A stretch of DNA of 64,000 bases. Origin: Anaerolineales bacterium (lineage in GTDB: Bacteria > Chloroflexota > Anaerolineae > Anaerolineales > Villigracilaceae). Below, piece by piece: positions 33,463 to 42,285 of this stretch. Where the stretch lies: the NCBI GenBank assembly GCA_030583905.1, contig CP129481.1, positions 434,001 through 498,000 on the forward strand. Direction: 5' to 3'. The translations under genes were made by a program, and so were the position numbers. The notes beneath the pieces were generated by a model. The model ran no database searches and had not been told where the DNA came from. It saw nothing but the letters and a program-made list of their open reading frames with translations. The first letter of the stretch is position 1; each line of letters opens with the position of its first letter.

Positions 33463-34281
33463 CTAGGGGATCTCCCCGGCTAATTCCAGGTCGATCAACT
33501 GCTGGAAGTTGACAAGAGGCTGTGCGCCGACGATTGCCAGCCCGTTGATGAAAAAGGTTGGCGTGGACTGTATCCCAAGATTGAAGGCAAACTCCATATC
33601 CTGCTGAATGAACTCCTCGTGCTTGCCGCTTTCCAAACAAGCGGTGAATTCCTCCACATCCAAACCCAGGTCGGTCGCATACTGCATATACACATCCTGC
33701 CCCAACACCTCGCTGCCGAACAACTTATCGTGATAATCCCAATACGCGTTCTGGTCGTGGGCGCACAACGAAGCCGCCGCGGCAGACATGGCATTGGGAT
33801 GAATGGACGTCAACGGCAGGTTGCGGTACACAAAACGGATCTGCCCGGGGTACGCTTCCAATAAAGGCGCATACGTCTGTTCGAAGAAGCGGCGGCAGAA
33901 CGGGCACTCGAAATCGCTGAACTCAACGATCGTGATCGGTGCATTCTCCGGTCCGCGGCTGGGGAAACCTTCGGTCGGGATATCATAGCGGATGTATTGC
34001 GGCTGTTCGTCCACAGGCGCTTCCACCACCGGACCGGAGGGCTGGTTCGGCGCTGCGGCGGTGGTCGTCCCCCCGCGCCCCCACAGGACGTAACCGAGCA
34101 AAAGTCCGACGCCGAAGGCAAGCACAACAAGCGCCGAGTAAAAGTGGGTGCGCTTGAACGTGATGAACTCTTCCGCATCCGGCGCATCGTTGACCTCGTC
34201 TTCGACAAAAACGGGCTCGATATCGGCGGATTTACGAAGTTTTGGTTCTGTAGCTGTTGTCTTTTTTGTTCTGGTTGGCAT
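33463..34281 (-). CDS. Membrane-anchored DsbA-like thioredoxin-fold protein
   Basis: A 272-residue protein with a short cytosolic N terminus, one transmembrane helix (about residues 47-66) and an external DsbA-type domain. The redox motif is CPFC in EFSDFECPFCRRFFEQ, and the cis-Pro region is IQSTPTFFINGLAIVG. It probably oxidises or isomerises disulfides in exported proteins or keeps thiols reduced, depending on the partner. A minus-strand TATAAT (34292-34297) ends 10 nt before the ATG, so the leader is very short. Monocistronic. Confidence 0.88.
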   Translation of the reverse strand: MPTRTKKTTATEPKLRKSADIEPVFVEDEVNDAPDAEEFITFKRTHFYSALVVLAFGVGLLLGYVLWGRGGTTTAAAPNQPSGPVVEAPVDEQPQYIRYDIPTEGFPSRGPENAPITIVEFSDFECPFCRRFFEQTYAPLLEAYPGQIRFVYRNLPLTSIHPNAMSAAAASLCAHDQNAYWDYHDKLFGSEVLGQDVYMQYATDLGLDVEEFTACLESGKHEEFIQQDMEFAFNLGIQSTPTFFINGLAIVGAQPLVNFQQLIDLELAGEIP

Positions 34282-34291
34282 AGTGGGTGGA

Positions 34292-34297
34292 ATTATA
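34292..34297 (-). promoter_or_regulatory. -10 element of the DsbA-like gene
   Basis: Minus-strand TATAAT with a 10-nt gap to the ATG; transcript leader of only a few nucleotides. Confidence 0.5.
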
Positions 34298-34375
34298 GCC
34301 TTTCTATGGGATTTATGCAGGAATACTTAAGCAACGATTCGATGAGAATTGCGTATAAAAAACATGGAGGTCGCT

Positions 34376-34603
34376 ATGACAAATCAATCAACTGGTCGAA
34401 TTCCCTGGTATCTGTGGCCCTTCGCCGCGATCTGGAAGCTGCTGGCGGTCATCGTGGAGATGACAGGGCGTTTCGTGGCAATGGTGCTGGGCATTCTGCT
34501 GATCCTTGCCGGTGTGCTTGTCAGCCTGACGATCATCGGGGCGATCATCGGCGTTCCGCTGGCGATCATCGGACTGTTGCTGTTGCTGCGCGGAATATTT
34601 TAG
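34376..34603 (+). CDS. Small two-helix membrane protein
   Basis: A 75-residue hydrophobic protein, not recognised. It has an N-terminal IPWYLWPFAAIWKLLAVIVEMTGR amphipathic/hydrophobic segment (in part) and two membrane helices ending GVPLAIIGLLLLLRGIF. The ATG at 34376 is fixed by GGAGG 5 nt upstream. Similar small membrane proteins occur in many Anaerolineae, but no role is known. Single gene with a terminator after it. Confidence 0.6.
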   Translation: MTNQSTGRIPWYLWPFAAIWKLLAVIVEMTGRFVAMVLGILLILAGVLVSLTIIGAIIGVPLAIIGLLLLLRGIF

Positions 34604-34625
34604 CGGATTCGGCATCCATCACAAG

Positions 34626-34657
34626 AATGCGGCGTTGGTTTATGGAAACGCCGCATT
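34626..34657. terminator. Bidirectional terminator
   Basis: AATGCGGCGTT (34626-34636) and AACGCCGCATT (34647-34657), 10-nt loop, between the small membrane gene and msrQ. Confidence 0.8.
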
Positions 34658-34663
34658 TTCCAT

Positions 34664-35344
34664 TTAAGGAGCATCCACTTTGGGCTGGGCTTCCTTTTTG
34701 GAGGGTGGAAGCAGGCTGCGGGTCGGGATGGATGCGATGGCTCTTCTCACTGCGGGGATCCGAAGGATGAGAAAAATGGCGAGGATGAGTCCATAGATCA
34801 ACGGGCGGACGATGTCGCCTGACAGTGAAAAGAGATCGCCTTTTTTGCTCCAGGCATAATGCAGGACGGCAAGCGGGGCGATCAGGTAGACGATGCGATG
34901 CAGGCGTTTCCAGTTTTTGCCGAGGCGGACCTTCCAGATGTCGAAGGATGTGAATGCCAGCGGCATAAGCATGAGGAAGACGATGACGCCAACAAGAATG
35001 TACGGCTTCTGTAAAACGGTCTGGGCGATCTGACTCCACGCGAGACCGTAGTCCAGGTCCACGAAGATGATGACGTGAATGGTGGCGTAGAGAAAGGCGT
35101 ATAAACCAAGCGTGCGGCGGCGTTTGAGCGGTTCGGTCCACTTGAAGATGGTGTTGACCGGCGTGCAAAGCAGGGAGAGCATCAGCAGGGTAATGGCGTG
35201 ACGCCCGGTGCGCTGTTCGAGTTCCTGGATCGGGTTGATGGAGAATGTGCCGGTCAGCATTTGGATGATGATCCACACCAATGCCGACCAGGCGTATATA
35301 TGAATGGCGATCTGAAGCGGGGTATAGCGTGTGAAAAATTTCAT
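34664..35344 (-). CDS. msrQ: Heme-binding membrane subunit of the methionine sulfoxide reductase system
   Basis: A 226-residue protein with six membrane helices, the ferric-reductase-like YedZ/MsrQ family. It passes electrons from the quinone pool or flavins through heme to MsrP. Conserved histidines lie in AIHIYAW, TGRHAITLLM and IHVIIF, with LHRIVYLIAPLAVLHYAWS near the C terminus. The start at 35344 is 2 nt after the msrP stop, which fixes the coupling; longer frames run into msrP. Ends with a Ser/Pro/Lys-rich tail. Confidence 0.9.
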   Translation of the reverse strand: MKFFTRYTPLQIAIHIYAWSALVWIIIQMLTGTFSINPIQELEQRTGRHAITLLMLSLLCTPVNTIFKWTEPLKRRRTLGLYAFLYATIHVIIFVDLDYGLAWSQIAQTVLQKPYILVGVIVFLMLMPLAFTSFDIWKVRLGKNWKRLHRIVYLIAPLAVLHYAWSKKGDLFSLSGDIVRPLIYGLILAIFLILRIPAVRRAIASIPTRSLLPPSKKEAQPKVDAP

Positions 35345-35346
35345 AC

Positions 35347-36300
35347 CTAGAAGTACAGCCTCAGATCCATGTCCTTGTAAAGGCTGGCGACCTGTTCTCC
35401 ATATCCATTGAACATCAGGGTTGGGCGGCGGCTGAGTTCGCCGATGCGGCGTTCGGAAGCCTGCGACCAGCGCGGGTGATCCACTTCGGGGTTGACGTTG
35501 GCGTAAAAACCGTACTCGCGCGGCGTGACGGTTGACCAGAGCGTGGCGGGTCGTTCCGTTGTCAGTTCGATCTTGACGATGGACTTGATGGATTTGAATC
35601 CGTACTTCCACGGGACGACGAGGCGGATGGGTGCTCCGTTCTGCGGGAGGATGGTTTCGCCGTAGATGCCGGTGGACAGGATGGTCAGGTCGTTCATGGC
35701 TTCGTCGAGGCGCAAGCCTTCCTGATAGGGCCAGGGATAGAACGGGCTGCCTTGTCCCTTCATTTCTTCGGGGCGGTACACCGTTTCAAAACGCACATAT
35801 TTTGCGTCGGAGGTCGGCTCGACCAGCTTGAGCAGACTGGCAAGCGGGAAGCCATTCCACGGGATGATCATGCTCCACGCTTCCACACAGCGCAGACGAT
35901 AGATGCGTTCCTCTTGCGGGAACATGCTCAGCAAGTCTTCGACTCCGAAGGTCTTCGGCTTGTTGACCAGTCCATACACTTCCACCGTCCACGGGGATGT
36001 GGTGAAGTCCTTGGAAAGGGGTGCCACCGCTTCCTTGTTTGTGCTGAATTCGTAATAATTGTTGTAATTGGTAATGTCCTTGAAGGCGTTGGCGGGATCG
36101 CCGAATTCATCGGTCTTGACCGGAACTGCGGGAAGATCGGGCACGCCAGCCACATCCACAGCGGACGGAGCGCAGGCGGCAAGTACCGCGCTCCCGGCGA
36201 TCACGCCGGCAGCTTTGATAAAATCCCGCCGCGAGAGGTAGACATCCTTGGGCGTGATTTCGTAGGAACGAACAGGAACGGATTTTAGTGGGTTGCTCAT
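35347..36300 (-). CDS. msrP: Periplasmic/extracytoplasmic methionine sulfoxide reductase, molybdenum subunit
   Basis: A 317-residue oxidoreductase molybdopterin-binding protein (YedY/MsrP) that repairs oxidised methionine in exported proteins. The Tat signal is [10 protein letters not shown] (R24, R25). The molybdenum-ligand Cys is C138 in [11 protein letters not shown], followed by NGFPL. LAAC at 40-43 also fits a lipobox, so the exported protein may be lipid-anchored. AGGAGAG precedes the ATG. It needs molybdopterin, consistent with moaA elsewhere in the window. First gene of the msrPQ pair. Confidence 0.92.
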   Translation of the reverse strand: MSNPLKSVPVRSYEITPKDVYLSRRDFIKAAGVIAGSAVLAACAPSAVDVAGVPDLPAVPVKTDEFGDPANAFKDITNYNNYYEFSTNKEAVAPLSKDFTTSPWTVEVYGLVNKPKTFGVEDLLSMFPQEERIYRLRCVEAWSMIIPWNGFPLASLLKLVEPTSDAKYVRFETVYRPEEMKGQGSPFYPWPYQEGLRLDEAMNDLTILSTGIYGETILPQNGAPIRLVVPWKYGFKSIKSIVKIELTTERPATLWSTVTPREYGFYANVNPEVDHPRWSQASERRIGELSRRPTLMFNGYGEQVASLYKDMDLRLYF

Positions 36301-36406
36301 AGGTCTCTCCTGAACACATCTTTAGGACAAAGACGCTCCAATTCTAAGGAAACTTCCTTATGAAAAGATGATAAGCGGCTTAGGAAATCACTGGGCAGGA
36401 TTAATA

Positions 36407-36438
36407 GGAAACGCTCCCCATCATTGGGGAGCATTTCC
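36407..36438 (-). terminator. Hairpin after the STAS genes
   Basis: GGAAACGCTCCCC/GGGGAGCATTTCC stem with a 6-nt loop; T tract weak. Likely end of the minus-strand STAS unit. Confidence 0.6.
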
Positions 36439-36454
36439 ATCATGAGAAGACGCT

Positions 36455-36829
36455 CTATTCCTTGAACGAACTTATCGCAGCTTCCCGGGTCTCGTAATTG
36501 GGGATGTTCTGCAGAAACCCCGTGATCCCCAATACGTGATAGACCTGCGGCGGCGCATTACACAGCTTGACACGCATCGAATTTGCATCACTGCCTTCGG
36601 AATTGAATATCTTATACACCTTCTGCATCGCACGCATGCCCGCGCTGGTCAGCGTATCCACTCCGGCAAGGTCAAGGAGCAGGAACCGCGCACCTTCATC
36701 ATATGCATCACGCGCCGAAGCAAGCAACGCCGATTCACCCTGCGCATCCAACCAGCCGTGCAAATGGAACACAGTGACAGGCACATTTCCCTGCACCTGT
36801 TCTTTGTCGATCCTTAATGCGGTATCCAT
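36455..36829 (-). CDS. STAS-domain protein (anti-sigma factor antagonist type)
   Basis: A 124-residue single STAS domain. The phosphorylatable-serine region reads LLDLAGVDTLTSAGMRAMQKVY, close to the DLSGVEFISSAGL consensus, so Ser/Thr phosphorylation by an RsbW-type kinase is plausible. GGAGGAG precedes the ATG. A second STAS gene lies 32 nt upstream on the same strand. Neither an anti-sigma kinase nor a sigma factor is adjacent. It probably switches an unknown partner in a stress or signalling pathway. Confidence 0.85.
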   Translation of the reverse strand: MDTALRIDKEQVQGNVPVTVFHLHGWLDAQGESALLASARDAYDEGARFLLLDLAGVDTLTSAGMRAMQKVYKIFNSEGSDANSMRVKLCNAPPQVYHVLGITGFLQNIPNYETREAAISSFKE

Positions 36830-36861
36830 ATCTCCTCCGTTCTGACGAATGGGTTTGTCAC

Positions 36862-37254
36862 CTACGAAAACGAGCCAAGAGCTTCCTGCACGGTCGGGTA
36901 AATCTGGATATTTTGCAAAAAACCTGCAATACTCAATACATAATGTACCTGCGGCGATGGCTGCGCCAGCTTGAGATACGGCGATTTAAACGTCTCATGC
37001 GCGTGATCGACATTCCATGTCTGCACTTCGTCATCGGGCGTAAACATCTTATAGATGACATGTAAAGCGCGCAAACCTGCGCTTGTCACCATCTCCACGC
37101 CGCTCAGGTCAATTAACAAAGAACGCGCACCGGCATCCTTTACAGACTGTGCGCTTTCTATGGCAAACTTTTCAGTTTGTGAATCGATCGCACCCGCAAA
37201 GTGCAAAACGGGTACGGGTCCACCGGTCTTTGTGATCTTGAGCATTTCCGTCAT
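36862..37254 (-). CDS. STAS-domain protein, second copy
   Basis: A 130-residue STAS protein related to its neighbour; serine region LIDLSGVEMVTSAGLRALHVIY. ATG at 37254 is chosen for the GGAGGTG 5 nt upstream. C-terminal segments in both proteins are alike (SIAGFLQNIQIYPTVQEALGSF and GITGFLQNIPNYETREAAISSF, each in part), so they are paralogues from duplication. They may act as a pair with different phosphorylation state or partners. Confidence 0.85.
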   Translation of the reverse strand: MTEMLKITKTGGPVPVLHFAGAIDSQTEKFAIESAQSVKDAGARSLLIDLSGVEMVTSAGLRALHVIYKMFTPDDEVQTWNVDHAHETFKSPYLKLAQPSPQVHYVLSIAGFLQNIQIYPTVQEALGSFS

Positions 37255-37321
37255 TCGCACACCTCCGTCCAAAACAGCCCATCGAGAATAATGTCGCATT
37301 ATACATCAAGAAAACTGCCCG

Positions 37322-39694
37322 CTATTCACCGCGCTCCACGCTCACGTGCATCCGGGTTCCATCCGTGCTGATATTGATCCAGCCGTTGCGGTCGGTCCGC
37401 AGCAGGGAGAATCCATCCAGCCATTCCAACACATCCTGCGACGGCAAGCCGTTCGGGTCGCCCGCCGCCACGCTTAACACCACAAGCTGCGGCGTCATAT
37501 TCTGAAATAGATCAGGGGGATTTGTCGGCGCATAGCCTGACTCGGACAACAACAGTACATCCACATCGCCAACGACGTTGCCAAACTCGAGCGATTCGAG
37601 CATCCCCTCGCTCAGACCGATGGGAAGCAGCGCACGGAAACTTCCATACTGGATGAGAACCACGCTTCCTCTTGGACCTGCCGCCTGAATCTCGATAAAG
37701 GAATTTTCTCCCAACTCGAGCCTTTGTCCCGCTTCCGCGCGGATGACGGGAATATCATTCAGCGCAAAGAATTCATCCAATCTCTGCGCGGAGAAAGAAG
37801 CCTGCGTGTTACCGCTCCACAGCACATTATCAGGCGGATAGATCTCCACCACGCGCGGCAACGCCGCCAGTTGACTCTCCTGCGTGGAGGCGATGATGAG
37901 CCAATCCAGTTTGCGCGAGAAGAACGGAAGCCGCCTGCCGAGTTCATCCGAGAGTTCGGTCACGCTCGCACCGCCGTTGATGAGGATGTTGCGTCCTTCA
38001 GGTGTTTGGATCAGCACCGCATCCGCCGAGCCGACTTCGAGGAAGGTAATGTGGAATTGCCCGTCGCCAGCCGTGGCGGAGGCGCGCCAGAACAGGATCA
38101 TGCAGATGAACGTCAGGACGAATGTGGAGGTCAGCGCCACGGCGCGGAGCGCACCAGCCGTCCGCTGGAACCAGGCTTGGATGGCTGACCAGCCAAACGT
38201 CACAGCAAGAAGCGGGGCAAAAAACAAGATCACGAACCAGATCGAAGAATCCCCAAGCACGATCACGCCGTGCGGCACTCGGTCGAATAATTCCACCACG
38301 CGGATGGAGTACGCCGAGAAGGGCCAGGCGATCCACGCGATGAGTTGCCCGAGCGGATAGAACACGACGCTGACCAGCAACGCCAGCCCGCTGACGATCA
38401 TCACCGGCGGTTGGACCGGCAGGATGAACGGGTTGGCGATGAATGAAATGAGCGAGATGCGTTTGAAGTGATATGCCATGATCGGGATGGTGGTCAATTG
38501 CGCGGCGAAGGTGAGCGTGACGTTCTCGTTGATGATACGCGCAATTGTACTTGTATCTTCCTTGATGATGCGTTCGATGATGCGGTTGGTGAAGTTCGAG
38601 AACGGTTCGGAATACAGGATCAGACCGAGCGTGGCGAAGAACGAGAGTTGAAAACTGACATCCCACAGCACGAGCGGATTGATGAGTGCCATCAGCAAAG
38701 CGACTGCCATGAGCGCGTTCATGCCGTCGTTGCGCCTGCCAACCTGCCGCGCGAATAACGAGACGCTTCCCATGAACGCCGCGCGCATGACCGCCGCGTC
38801 ACCGCCGACGAGGAAGGCGTAGAAGAAAATTCCGACCACGGCAAGAACTGCGCCGATTCGTTCGCCGAAGATGTTCTTGAAAATGGAAAAGAACATCCCT
38901 GCGATGATGGCGATGTTAAAACCAGAGATGGCGATGATGTGCGCCGTGCCGGTATCCTTAAATGCCTGTTGCAGTTTTGCGGAAAGTCCCGTTTGCACGC
39001 CGAGCAGGATGCCTGCCAGCAGCGACGCTTCGGGGTCGGGGAAGAGGCGATAGGTGTTTTCGAGTAGTTTCGTTTTGAATTTATAGGTCTGTGTAAAAAT
39101 GGGATTCCCGCCCGTGCCCGGCAGGCGCGTCACTTCGGCTTGAGTCATGTACGAGTGGATGCCGAAGCGCGCGAGGTAATCACGGTAGGAGAATTCTTCG
39201 CTTTCGGGCGGAGTCTTCAACTGTCCGCGCAGGCGGATGCGTTCGCCGTATTCGTACGTCTGGTTCGGCTGGACGCGCACAAGCATCAAACCCGAGGCGG
39301 GCATGTCACCATTTCCCGTATCCACCGCTTCAACTTCAATGCGGAGGTTGGTATATCGATCGCGGTAATCGGGCAGGCGGGTGAGATGCCCTGTGATCAG
39401 AAGGTCATATTCGCGGTCGTTGTAAAAGGCGATGTGGAAGGCATCAATGGCTGGCTGGCGGAATTGGTAATAGGCGGAACCAAGAAGGAGAAAAGCGGGA
39501 AGTAGAAAGTGGAAGGCGGAAAGTCGAAGCGTGTAATTCGCAATCCGCAATTCGGGCGAGAGCAGACGGCGGAGAAGAAGAGAAAGAAATAGAGCGAGCG
39601 CAGCAAGCAGGAGCCATGTCCAGGTTGAAAGAAAGACTCCGCGCGCCAAAATAATTCCCGCAAGGAATGACAGGGAGATCCACAATAAGGGCAT
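37322..39694 (-). CDS. comEC: ComEC/Rec2-family DNA uptake channel
   Basis: A 790-residue ComEC: N-terminal membrane and DUF4131 soluble parts, the Competence domain with LLAGILLGVQTGLSAKLQQAF and HIIAISGFNIAIIAG, and a C-terminal metallo-beta-lactamase-like domain. ComEC forms the inner-membrane channel for single-stranded DNA. In the C-terminal domain the usual HxHxDH metal motif is replaced by IIASTQESQLAALP, so the nuclease-like site appears lost. A TAGAAT ends 6 nt before the ATG with TTGACA 19 bp further up; no Shine-Dalgarno. Residues about 50-73 may derive from a dispersed repeat. Confidence 0.88.
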   Translation of the reverse strand: MPLLWISLSFLAGIILARGVFLSTWTWLLLAALALFLSLLLRRLLSPELRIANYTLRLSAFHFLLPAFLLLGSAYYQFRQPAIDAFHIAFYNDREYDLLITGHLTRLPDYRDRYTNLRIEVEAVDTGNGDMPASGLMLVRVQPNQTYEYGERIRLRGQLKTPPESEEFSYRDYLARFGIHSYMTQAEVTRLPGTGGNPIFTQTYKFKTKLLENTYRLFPDPEASLLAGILLGVQTGLSAKLQQAFKDTGTAHIIAISGFNIAIIAGMFFSIFKNIFGERIGAVLAVVGIFFYAFLVGGDAAVMRAAFMGSVSLFARQVGRRNDGMNALMAVALLMALINPLVLWDVSFQLSFFATLGLILYSEPFSNFTNRIIERIIKEDTSTIARIINENVTLTFAAQLTTIPIMAYHFKRISLISFIANPFILPVQPPVMIVSGLALLVSVVFYPLGQLIAWIAWPFSAYSIRVVELFDRVPHGVIVLGDSSIWFVILFFAPLLAVTFGWSAIQAWFQRTAGALRAVALTSTFVLTFICMILFWRASATAGDGQFHITFLEVGSADAVLIQTPEGRNILINGGASVTELSDELGRRLPFFSRKLDWLIIASTQESQLAALPRVVEIYPPDNVLWSGNTQASFSAQRLDEFFALNDIPVIRAEAGQRLELGENSFIEIQAAGPRGSVVLIQYGSFRALLPIGLSEGMLESLEFGNVVGDVDVLLLSESGYAPTNPPDLFQNMTPQLVVLSVAAGDPNGLPSQDVLEWLDGFSLLRTDRNGWINISTDGTRMHVSVERGE
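39486..39555. repeat. Possible dispersed repeat inside comEC
   Basis: GGAAGTAGAAAGTGGAAGG and CAATCCGCAATTC resemble spacer-type repeats; here in frame in the N-terminal membrane region. Weak case. Confidence 0.3.
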
Positions 39695-39700
39695 TGATGG

Positions 39701-39731
39701 ATTCTACTTTAGATTGGGGCATTCCTGTCAA
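39701..39731 (-). promoter_or_regulatory. Promoter for a leaderless comEC transcript
   Basis: Minus-strand TTGACA (39726-39731), 19-bp spacer, TAGAAT (39701-39706), 6-nt gap to the ATG. It overlaps the 3' end of the ZIP transporter gene. Confidence 0.55.
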
Positions 39732-40547
39732 TCACCCCAGCGCCACATCCAGGATCATCATGATCACAAAACCGAGCATCGCGCCGCCGGTGGCGATGTG
39801 GATGTCCTTCTCCAGTTGCGATTCGGGGATCAACTCTTCGATGACGACGTAGATCATCGCTCCTGCCGCGAAGGCAAGCGCATAGGGAAGCAAGGGCTTG
39901 ATGAAGATGACAGCGGCGGCTCCCATCACGCCTGCAATGGGTTCGACAATCCCAGACAGTTGCCCATACCAGAAACTTTTCAGGCGGCTCATCCCTGCGC
40001 AATGCAATGGCGCAGCGACTGATGTCCCTTCGGGGAAGTTTTGAAGACCGATACCGATCGCCAGTGCAATCGCTCCCGCCAGCGTCGCGGACGAGTGACC
40101 GTCATACAGGGCGCCAAACGCCACTCCGACCGCCAATCCTTCCGGGATATTGTGCAATGTGATCGCCAACACGAGCAGGATACTTCTCTGCCATTTCGTT
40201 TTGATACCTTCCGCCTGCTCGATTGGAAAACCGATGTGCAAGTGCGGCAGGATCTTGTCCACGCCCCAGAGGAAGAGACCGCCCAACAGAAACCCAATTG
40301 CGGCAGGCATCCATGCGGGCTGTCCCATCTCCTCCGCCATTGAAATGGACGGAGCCAGCAACGACCAGAAACTGGCGGCGATCATCACGCCTGCGGCAAA
40401 GCCGAGCATCCCGTCCAGAAAGCGGCGGTTGACATCCTTGAAGAAAAACACCACGCTTGCCCCAAGCGCGGTCACAAACCAGGTGAAGCAGGTCGCCAGA
40501 AACGCCTGCATGATGGGATTGAGTTGGGAAAACCATTCGATGAACAT
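39732..40547 (-). CDS. ZIP-family metal transporter
   Basis: A 271-residue ZIP protein with eight membrane helices. The metal-site motifs are [14 protein letters not shown] (helix 4) and [14 protein letters not shown] (helix 5), then [10 protein letters not shown]. Likely imports zinc, iron or manganese. The ATG at 40547 has AAAGGAA 8 nt upstream and is preferred to one 39 nt earlier in repeat B. GUFA/ZupT-like subfamily by the spacing of the two EG motifs. Monocistronic. Confidence 0.88.
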   Translation of the reverse strand: MFIEWFSQLNPIMQAFLATCFTWFVTALGASVVFFFKDVNRRFLDGMLGFAAGVMIAASFWSLLAPSISMAEEMGQPAWMPAAIGFLLGGLFLWGVDKILPHLHIGFPIEQAEGIKTKWQRSILLVLAITLHNIPEGLAVGVAFGALYDGHSSATLAGAIALAIGIGLQNFPEGTSVAAPLHCAGMSRLKSFWYGQLSGIVEPIAGVMGAAAVIFIKPLLPYALAFAAGAMIYVVIEELIPESQLEKDIHIATGGAMLGFVIMMILDVALG

Positions 40548-40563
40548 TGCGATTTCCTTTACG

Positions 40564-40592
40564 ACGGTGTACAGTTTATTGTCCACGGTCTG
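40564..40592. repeat. Dispersed repeat family B copy
   Basis: ACGGTGTACAGTTTATTGTC followed by CACGGTCTG, upstream of the ZIP gene. Confidence 0.5.
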
Positions 40593-40695
40593 TTCAGATT
40601 ATAAAACTCCCCCACCAATTCAAAACCTGACAACCCTCCTCCAAAATAATGACATTTGCATCATGCTGTAGCATATGGAATGCCTGCGCGCTGGG

Positions 40696-40701
40696 TATAA
40701 T
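40696..40701 (+). promoter_or_regulatory. -10 element for a leaderless NAD-binding protein transcript
   Basis: TATAAT with a 6-nt gap to the ATG at 40708; no Shine-Dalgarno. Confidence 0.6.
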
Positions 40702-40707
40702 CCCCTT

Positions 40708-42174
40708 ATGGCTGAAAAGAAACTCATCCTCGTCACTGGAGCTACAGGCTATGTCGGCGGGAGGCTTGTGCCGAGACTGCTGGAAGCAGGATATCGCGTG
40801 CGCTGCCTTGTGCGCGATCCGTCCCGTTTGCAGGGGCGCGGGTGGTTGAATCAGGTTGAGGTCGCGGAGGGCGATGCGATTAATCCCGATGACCTGGTCA
40901 ATGCCATGCAGGATGTGTCTGTCGCGTATTATCTCATTCATGGAATGCAGGGCGGAAAGATCAATGCAGAGCGCGACTTGCAGATCGCGCGTATTTTCGC
41001 ACATGCGGCGGAAGAAGCGGGCGTCGAACGCATCATCTATCTTGGCGAGTTGGTTGACCCGACCGCAAACTTATCGCCGTATTTACGCGCGCGTCATGAA
41101 ACGGGCTATCTGCTTCGATACAGCAAAGTGCCCGTCACCGAGATACGCGCGGGCATGATCATCGGTTCGGGTTCTGCGCTTTTTGAAATGATCCGTTATC
41201 TCACCGAACGCGAGCCGATCCTTGTTTGTCCTGCGTGGTTCTTCTCACAGGCGCAACCCATCGCCATCCGTGATGTGCTTTCCTATCTGGTGGATGCGAT
41301 TCACACACCCGACAGTGTTGGGCGCGTGATCGAGATCGGAGGTCCCACCCGCCTCACCTACGCGGACATGCTGCTTGGTTATGCAAAGGAGCGGAATCTC
41401 CGCCGCTGGTTGATCCGCACGCCGTTCCACGCTCCGCGTCTCTCCGCGTACTGGGTTCACATGGTCACGCCGATCCATTGGCGCGTGGTCGCCCCGCTGA
41501 TCGAAGGGCTGCGCGCAAACTTGATCGTCCGTGACGATGATGCACGGAAATTGTTTCCGCACATCCAACCGCTCGATTTCCAAACCGCCGCGCATCTTGC
41601 GCTCGGACGCATCCAACGCGACAACGTGGAAACGTCATGGTCGGATGCGCTGGTCACCGCGGTGGGCGATGTCAAGCCATATGAGTTCGTGGTGGAAGAA
41701 GGCATGTACATCGAACGCCGTCAAATGGAACTCGACCTGCCCGCAGAGACGGTCTTCCGCTCGTACACTGGCATCGGCGGCGAACGCGGCTGGCTGTACA
41801 TGGATTGGAGTTGGGCGCTGCGCGGCTGGCTCGATAAAGCCATCGGCGGCGTCGGCTTGCGGCGCGGAAGGCGTCACCCCGATGAGATCAACCCCGGTGA
41901 ATCGCTCGATTTCTGGCGCGTGGAAACCGTGGAGAAAAACCGCCTGATGCGCCTGCGGGCAGAGATGAAATTACCGGGCAAGGCATGGCTGCAATTCGAA
42001 TCCCTGCCGAAGGAGGACGACAAGACACTGTTCACCGTCACCGCATACTTTGCGCCGTATGGCTTGTTCGGATTTTTGTATTGGTATGCCATGTGGCCCT
42101 TCCACAAACCGCTATTCGACGGTCTCGCGCGCAGACTGGCGTCACGGGCGCGGGTGCTGGCAAGATCGTACTAA
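40708..42174 (+). CDS. NAD(P)-binding epimerase-like protein with DUF2867 domain
   Basis: A 488-residue two-domain protein. The N-terminal atypical SDR/NmrA-like domain has VTGATGYVGGRLVPRLL and AYYLIHGM; the C-terminal domain (about 330-488) is DUF2867, a START-like fold, with GGERGWLYMDWSWALRGWLDKAIGG (in part). Such proteins occur in many bacteria and may bind a hydrophobic ligand near the nucleotide site; the reaction is unknown. The start follows from the -10 hexamer 6 nt upstream; an ATG 33 nt earlier lies upstream of that promoter. A hairpin terminator follows. Confidence 0.82.
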   Translation: MAEKKLILVTGATGYVGGRLVPRLLEAGYRVRCLVRDPSRLQGRGWLNQVEVAEGDAINPDDLVNAMQDVSVAYYLIHGMQGGKINAERDLQIARIFAHAAEEAGVERIIYLGELVDPTANLSPYLRARHETGYLLRYSKVPVTEIRAGMIIGSGSALFEMIRYLTEREPILVCPAWFFSQAQPIAIRDVLSYLVDAIHTPDSVGRVIEIGGPTRLTYADMLLGYAKERNLRRWLIRTPFHAPRLSAYWVHMVTPIHWRVVAPLIEGLRANLIVRDDDARKLFPHIQPLDFQTAAHLALGRIQRDNVETSWSDALVTAVGDVKPYEFVVEEGMYIERRQMELDLPAETVFRSYTGIGGERGWLYMDWSWALRGWLDKAIGGVGLRRGRRHPDEINPGESLDFWRVETVEKNRLMRLRAEMKLPGKAWLQFESLPKEDDKTLFTVTAYFAPYGLFGFLYWYAMWPFHKPLFDGLARRLASRARVLARSY

Positions 42175-42183
42175 ATTTTCCCG

Positions 42184-42231
42184 AAGTGCGGACTTTTCAG
42201 TCCGCGCTTTTTATAGCAGACTGAAGTCTGC
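42184..42231 (+). repeat. Twin palindromes, family F; first acts as terminator
   Basis: AAGTGCGGACT/AGTCCGCGCTT (42184-42209) followed by T, then GCAGACTGAAGTCTGC (42216-42231). A known type of spacer repeat; the first hairpin has terminator form for the DUF2867 gene. Confidence 0.75.
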
Positions 42232-42285
42232 ACTCCGTATTTATGGCGGCATAAAACTTTTCACATCAACGGGGTTATACAAGGC

